Positions 60,657 to 64,000 of a stretch of 64,000 nt of DNA are shown here, one piece after another (within the stretch, counting starts at the first letter, position 1; the number at the start of each line of letters is the position of its first letter). Made by a program: the position numbers and the translations under genes. The notes under the pieces were generated by a model. That model was not told where the DNA came from. It searched no databases and saw nothing but the letters and a program-made list of their open reading frames with translations. The stretch comes from Rhipicephalus microplus (taxonomy: Eukaryota; Arthropoda; Arachnida; Ixodida; Ixodidae): the NCBI RefSeq assembly GCF_043290135.1, contig NC_134702.1, positions 74,296,417-74,360,416 of the forward strand, written 5' to 3'.

Positions 60657-62918
60657 ACCAAAAAAAAAATACTCGTAATGGGACACTAAAATGTACACTA
60701 CATGACAAGTTGCACGTTTCCGACTCGAAACAGATCCGTGGCGTTAGGTGTATAGAAAATGTTACTTTCTGCCAATTTCTTCTGGAGATGCGTGCGAATG
60801 TTGGTTACCAGAAAGAAACCAGCGACAATACCGGCAAATTATTGAGAGGAAGAAACAAAGAACCTTATGGGCTGAGGAGATTAGCCAAGCACGGGTCCGT
60901 TTTGCTACGCAACATTCATAATTGGGTGGTGGCGACTACAGAGACGAGGAGAGAGAGAGAGATATGCAAAGCTGTATGCATCCTACCACTTTGTCAGCGA
61001 GCAAGTGAGACACATTGACTGGAGTATTAAATTTTACTGTGGTCAAGTTTAGCTGGCTAAATATTTAATGTGTTGGATCGAAGAAAAATATCTGATAATG
61101 AATGAAGTTGAGAAAGGTAACAAGGGAAAGTATATAGCGTTTGCGCAAGACATTATTTTACTTCTGATGCACTCTTAAACGAAAAAAATTCTCGCAAAAT
61201 GATCTCTTATTTCATTTGGTTCGGTCCTACGCTTCGCGCTTACGAGCCCTTTTCTGTGTCAGCTGGGGCAGCGCACCATTCAGAAATTTTTAAGAGGATA
61301 CTTATCTCTTGTAACTCACTATATATACTACAACCTCAGTATTCATTTGAGTACAAAATCAACTTTCACTAATTACTGACCCGCTTCAATGCTACAATCG
61401 CAGCAGTGGTGAATTTTCAATCGTCAAGTGGTTCTTTGTGCCTATCACGCGGTAACATGTATCTTCCACAGCTATTGGTTGCTTATACAAGCTATTGATG
61501 TCAACACACCACTCCTTAGTGATCTCTCAGAATCCTCTACGCGAACGCGCATGCTGTAAAGTGTCATTACAAGGAACGAGGCGTAAGCGTGTTTTTGACT
61601 TGGACATCGGTGCGATGACTCCTTTACGGTCAGACGTTCCCTCTCAAAACACCATTAATAATCTGACGTATATAGGAAATAAAATAAGGCTTCAACGGCC
61701 TCACGTGTACCATCCTTGCCTCGGGCAGTGATTCATTAAGGCAAAGGCGGAAACAGTTGAAAGCGCAAACGGCTTCGAACGTGTAAGCCGCTTAGCAAAC
61801 AATGAATCGTTCCCCTGGGAGGAGTTGAAATACCTCGTTCGGAACGTCCCACTCAAGCACATGTTGTTTAGCGTCCTTTTGCGCGTGGGGCAATGTACCA
61901 ATCATTATAACGCCGTAGTCTTGCTACTTTCTGTGGAATTTTTAAGGCGGGGTAAATGTTGAGGTACAACGATTTCTCTGGATATAGCAACTGCCCTGCA
62001 CAGAATCGCGAAAACAAAACGCACAAACAAACAAGAAACCTGGGGGAGGGGGGGGTGCAAGTGAGCTCGCGATAATGACTGATTTAAAGCGCACTTTTCC
62101 ACAAGTTTTCTATACGCTTTCTTTAACGCTCGTCCTTGAATCGCACCGCTGGTCGTAAAAGCATAAAAAATGAAAAAAAAAAGGTAACCAAAGTTGGAAA
62201 CTTGTCCATTGGGCCTCCGGCCTGCTATGGTTACCCATGAAGCCGCATTTGAAACAGTGTGAAAGATCTGAGGCCACGGAGTGCCAAAACGTAATTGTAC
62301 GATGCCGAGACAAGGTCGATGCGTTGTGGAAATTCGCACGTAGAGGTGAGCCACCGAATAATAATAAAAAAAAAGAAGTGAGGTCACTGAAAATAAGACT
62401 GAGCTGGCTATCTGTCTTTGTAAGAGGGCAAGTTAATTACGGACTGAATTGCAAGAAATCAGCAAAAATAATACGTTTAAAGTTCCAATAGCACATTACA
62501 GGTTGCGCCTTCACCACGTGTAACTGCAGCTTCCATGCACTCACAGTAAAAGCGGTGCTCTTCTTTTTTTTTACTGTATGACGTGCAACGTATATGCCGC
62601 ATACACTAGAGAGTAATTAAGAAGAATATACACAAGAAAAATAGTGTACGTCTGCGCAAAAACAGTGCTCGCAGAAGGTATACAGCCGCCCTCATTTCAC
62701 CCGGATCAATTGCATTTGGGCTCACGAGAGAGGGGACGAATTCATAGAACACATTCATGGAATGTGTGATCTTTTGCCAAACGTGCTCACAGCTGACGAA
62801 TGTCGCGTCAACTGTACTTCAAGATGCAAATGATGAGCACATGCAATGTGTTGCCATGGCACGCGCGTGTGCATGCACGTGAATGTGGTGTGTGGACGAG
62901 GTTATACACAGCATGGGC
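60657..62918. other. intergenic DNA, nothing recognised
   Basis: A minus-strand frame at about 62110-62313 contains CFKCGFMGNHSRPE, which looks like a decayed zinc knuckle, but nothing around it supports a retroelement. No other feature recognised. Confidence 0.35.
62908..62918 (+). repeat. target-site duplication of short Ruka stub (left)
   Basis: ACAGCATGGGC, repeated identically at 62957-62967. Confidence 0.85.
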
Positions 62919-62956
62919 TGATTGATTGATTGATATGTGGGGTTTAACGTCCCAAA
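62919..62956 (-). mobile_element. Ruka-type SINE, 38-bp 3' stub
   Basis: The + strand reads TGATTGATTGATTGATATGT then GGGGTTTAACGTCCCAAA, the complement of the SINE tail end with four TGAT tail units. It is bounded by identical 11-bp duplications, so it is a complete insertion event of an extremely truncated copy. Confidence 0.88.
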
Positions 62957-62967
62957 ACAGCATGGGC
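62957..62967 (+). repeat. target-site duplication of short Ruka stub (right)
   Basis: Identical partner of 62908-62918. Confidence 0.85.
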
Positions 62968-64000
62968 GGGAACCTAATGAGAAATAGTAGCAGCAAGTGG
63001 ACGAAATGACAACTTTAGGTGGCAATGCACAAATAAGGCAGCTAAATGATTATCGCTTGCACCGTATATCTGTTCGCTTGCTTACGACAATCTGATTTCG
63101 TTCCGTGCATGCATGTATGTCTCACTTACGTTCGTTGAAGCTGACCTCCCCCCAAGGGTTGTCGTCGGAGTAAGCCCACTTAGTTGATTCTTCACGTTAC
63201 ATACCAAGAAGAAAGACGTCAGAGTAGAGGTCGTGCGAAGATGCAGCATTACTGCGACATTGGCAGGCGTCGCTGTAAAGAAATAAGTGGACAGTGCGTG
63301 ACCGTTTCTGAATCCACACGTAAAAAAGGTGCTTCGCTTGATGTCGAATCCTGCTCCTATTATTTATGCATGAGGGGCTCGGTGCAAATTCACAATTTGA
63401 TGTAATTTTTAATGCCATAACATAATTTAAAATACCACATAACAATGATAAGAAGTCCTGATGATGCAGTTATATTATTATTAGTAGTGCAACCTAGAAG
63501 TGCTACGTTGAGTTGCCAGCCTCACCTGGCTGACTATGTGATTGCGGGATAAATAATTGCACCATATATTTAGAAGAGAGCTAGCTAGAGCACCCCAAGG
63601 GCTGATAATACTTAAGAAGTATAATCTGAATGATTATTGGGATAAATTGCTGAAATCGACCAGTGAAATAATGGACCCATTCCGAACGAACAGGTTCTGA
63701 AGCGAAACATGTTGGGAAAGTCGGTTTTTACATTCAGACATTTCTCTAGCTGCGTAAATAAGACAGGACGAAAAACGGCGTCTATGTGCGCCCGTGCTGT
63801 CAACTTGTGTTCCGTCAATCGTGCAGTTTTATTTCAGTTTCAGCGTCTGTCTAGGTTCCTCTTTCAGTCCCGTCTTCATGGCGCAGTGAAAAAAAAATGA
63901 AAACTGCTGAGTATTATTATGCTTCATGCGTCTGCCCTTTCAGCACTTGCATAAGCCGAGCAAGACACTCGCCGATGGCAGGCATAACCGGGGTTGCCAT
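62968..64000. other. intergenic DNA, nothing recognised
   Basis: No gene, tRNA-like head or repeat family recognised up to the window end. Confidence 0.4.

Noticed and set aside
62110..62313. Zinc-knuckle-like CFKCGFMGNHSRPE on the minus strand
   Set aside because: The spacing does not fit CCHC, and no gag or other retroelement sequence surrounds it.

Overview
The window reads as repeat-rich nuclear DNA of a hard tick (Ixodidae). The main evidence is about ten copies of a tRNA-headed SINE that I recognise as the tick family called Ruka, seen as full-length, truncated and decayed copies. Supporting signs are a Penelope-like element, RTE-, CR1/L2- and I/R1-type LINE remnants, Ty3/gypsy-type gag and pol remnants, very long (AT)n and (GATA)n arrays, and one gene with a GT-AG intron. 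Nothing looks prokaryotic: no operons, no ribosome binding sites, no long uninterrupted protein genes.

Layout. 1-8.1 kb: mostly anonymous AT-rich DNA with a few palindromes and simple repeats. 8.1-9.1 kb: a tRNA-headed composite repeat with a full-length Ruka nested in it, bounded by a perfect 14-bp target duplication. 10.3-13.1 kb: a short LTR retrotransposon carrying only a gag-like ORF, sitting in an (AT)n array, then a cluster of another tRNA-derived SINE in both orientations (13.1-13.9 kb). 14.8-17.7 kb: decayed Ruka copies and an RTE-type LINE tail. 18-29.9 kb: sparse DNA with three huge tetranucleotide arrays' worth of (GATA)n/(GACA)n at two sites, a CR1/L2-type LINE 3' end and members of a fold-back repeat family. 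30.0-31.9 kb: a CpG- and CT-rich stretch without recognisable transposons, a candidate promoter or first-exon region. 33.3-35.2 kb: a SINE-like repeat that contains a (GATA)n array, and the inverted second copy of the 8-9 kb composite repeat. 37.5-42.7 kb: LINE 3' fragments. 43.4-45.4 kb: a Penelope-like element (RT plus GIY-YIG) interrupted by Ruka and bounded by (AT)n. 46.1-52.3 kb: SINEs and two decayed gypsy-type elements on opposite strands. 52.3-52.8 kb: two Ruka copies around an (AT)n block.

The only convincing host gene lies at 54.97-60.34 kb on the + strand: two visible coding exons of a CAP-superfamily (SCP/TAPS, antigen-5-like) protein with a signal peptide, a CAP domain, a proline-rich stalk and a C-terminal membrane anchor. 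As given, exon 2 carries a perfect 25-bp tandem duplication that shifts the frame in the middle of the CAP domain, so this copy is either a disrupted allele or pseudogene, or an assembly or consensus error.

I found no convincing new cellular system. The most unusual items are the gag-only LTR element, the repeated placement of (AT)n arrays at transposon boundaries, the fold-back family, the (GATA)n array that grew inside a SINE-like repeat, and the 25-bp duplication in the CAP gene. Coordinates of repeat ends are by-eye estimates, usually good to a few bases where target duplications are given and to about 10-20 bases elsewhere.
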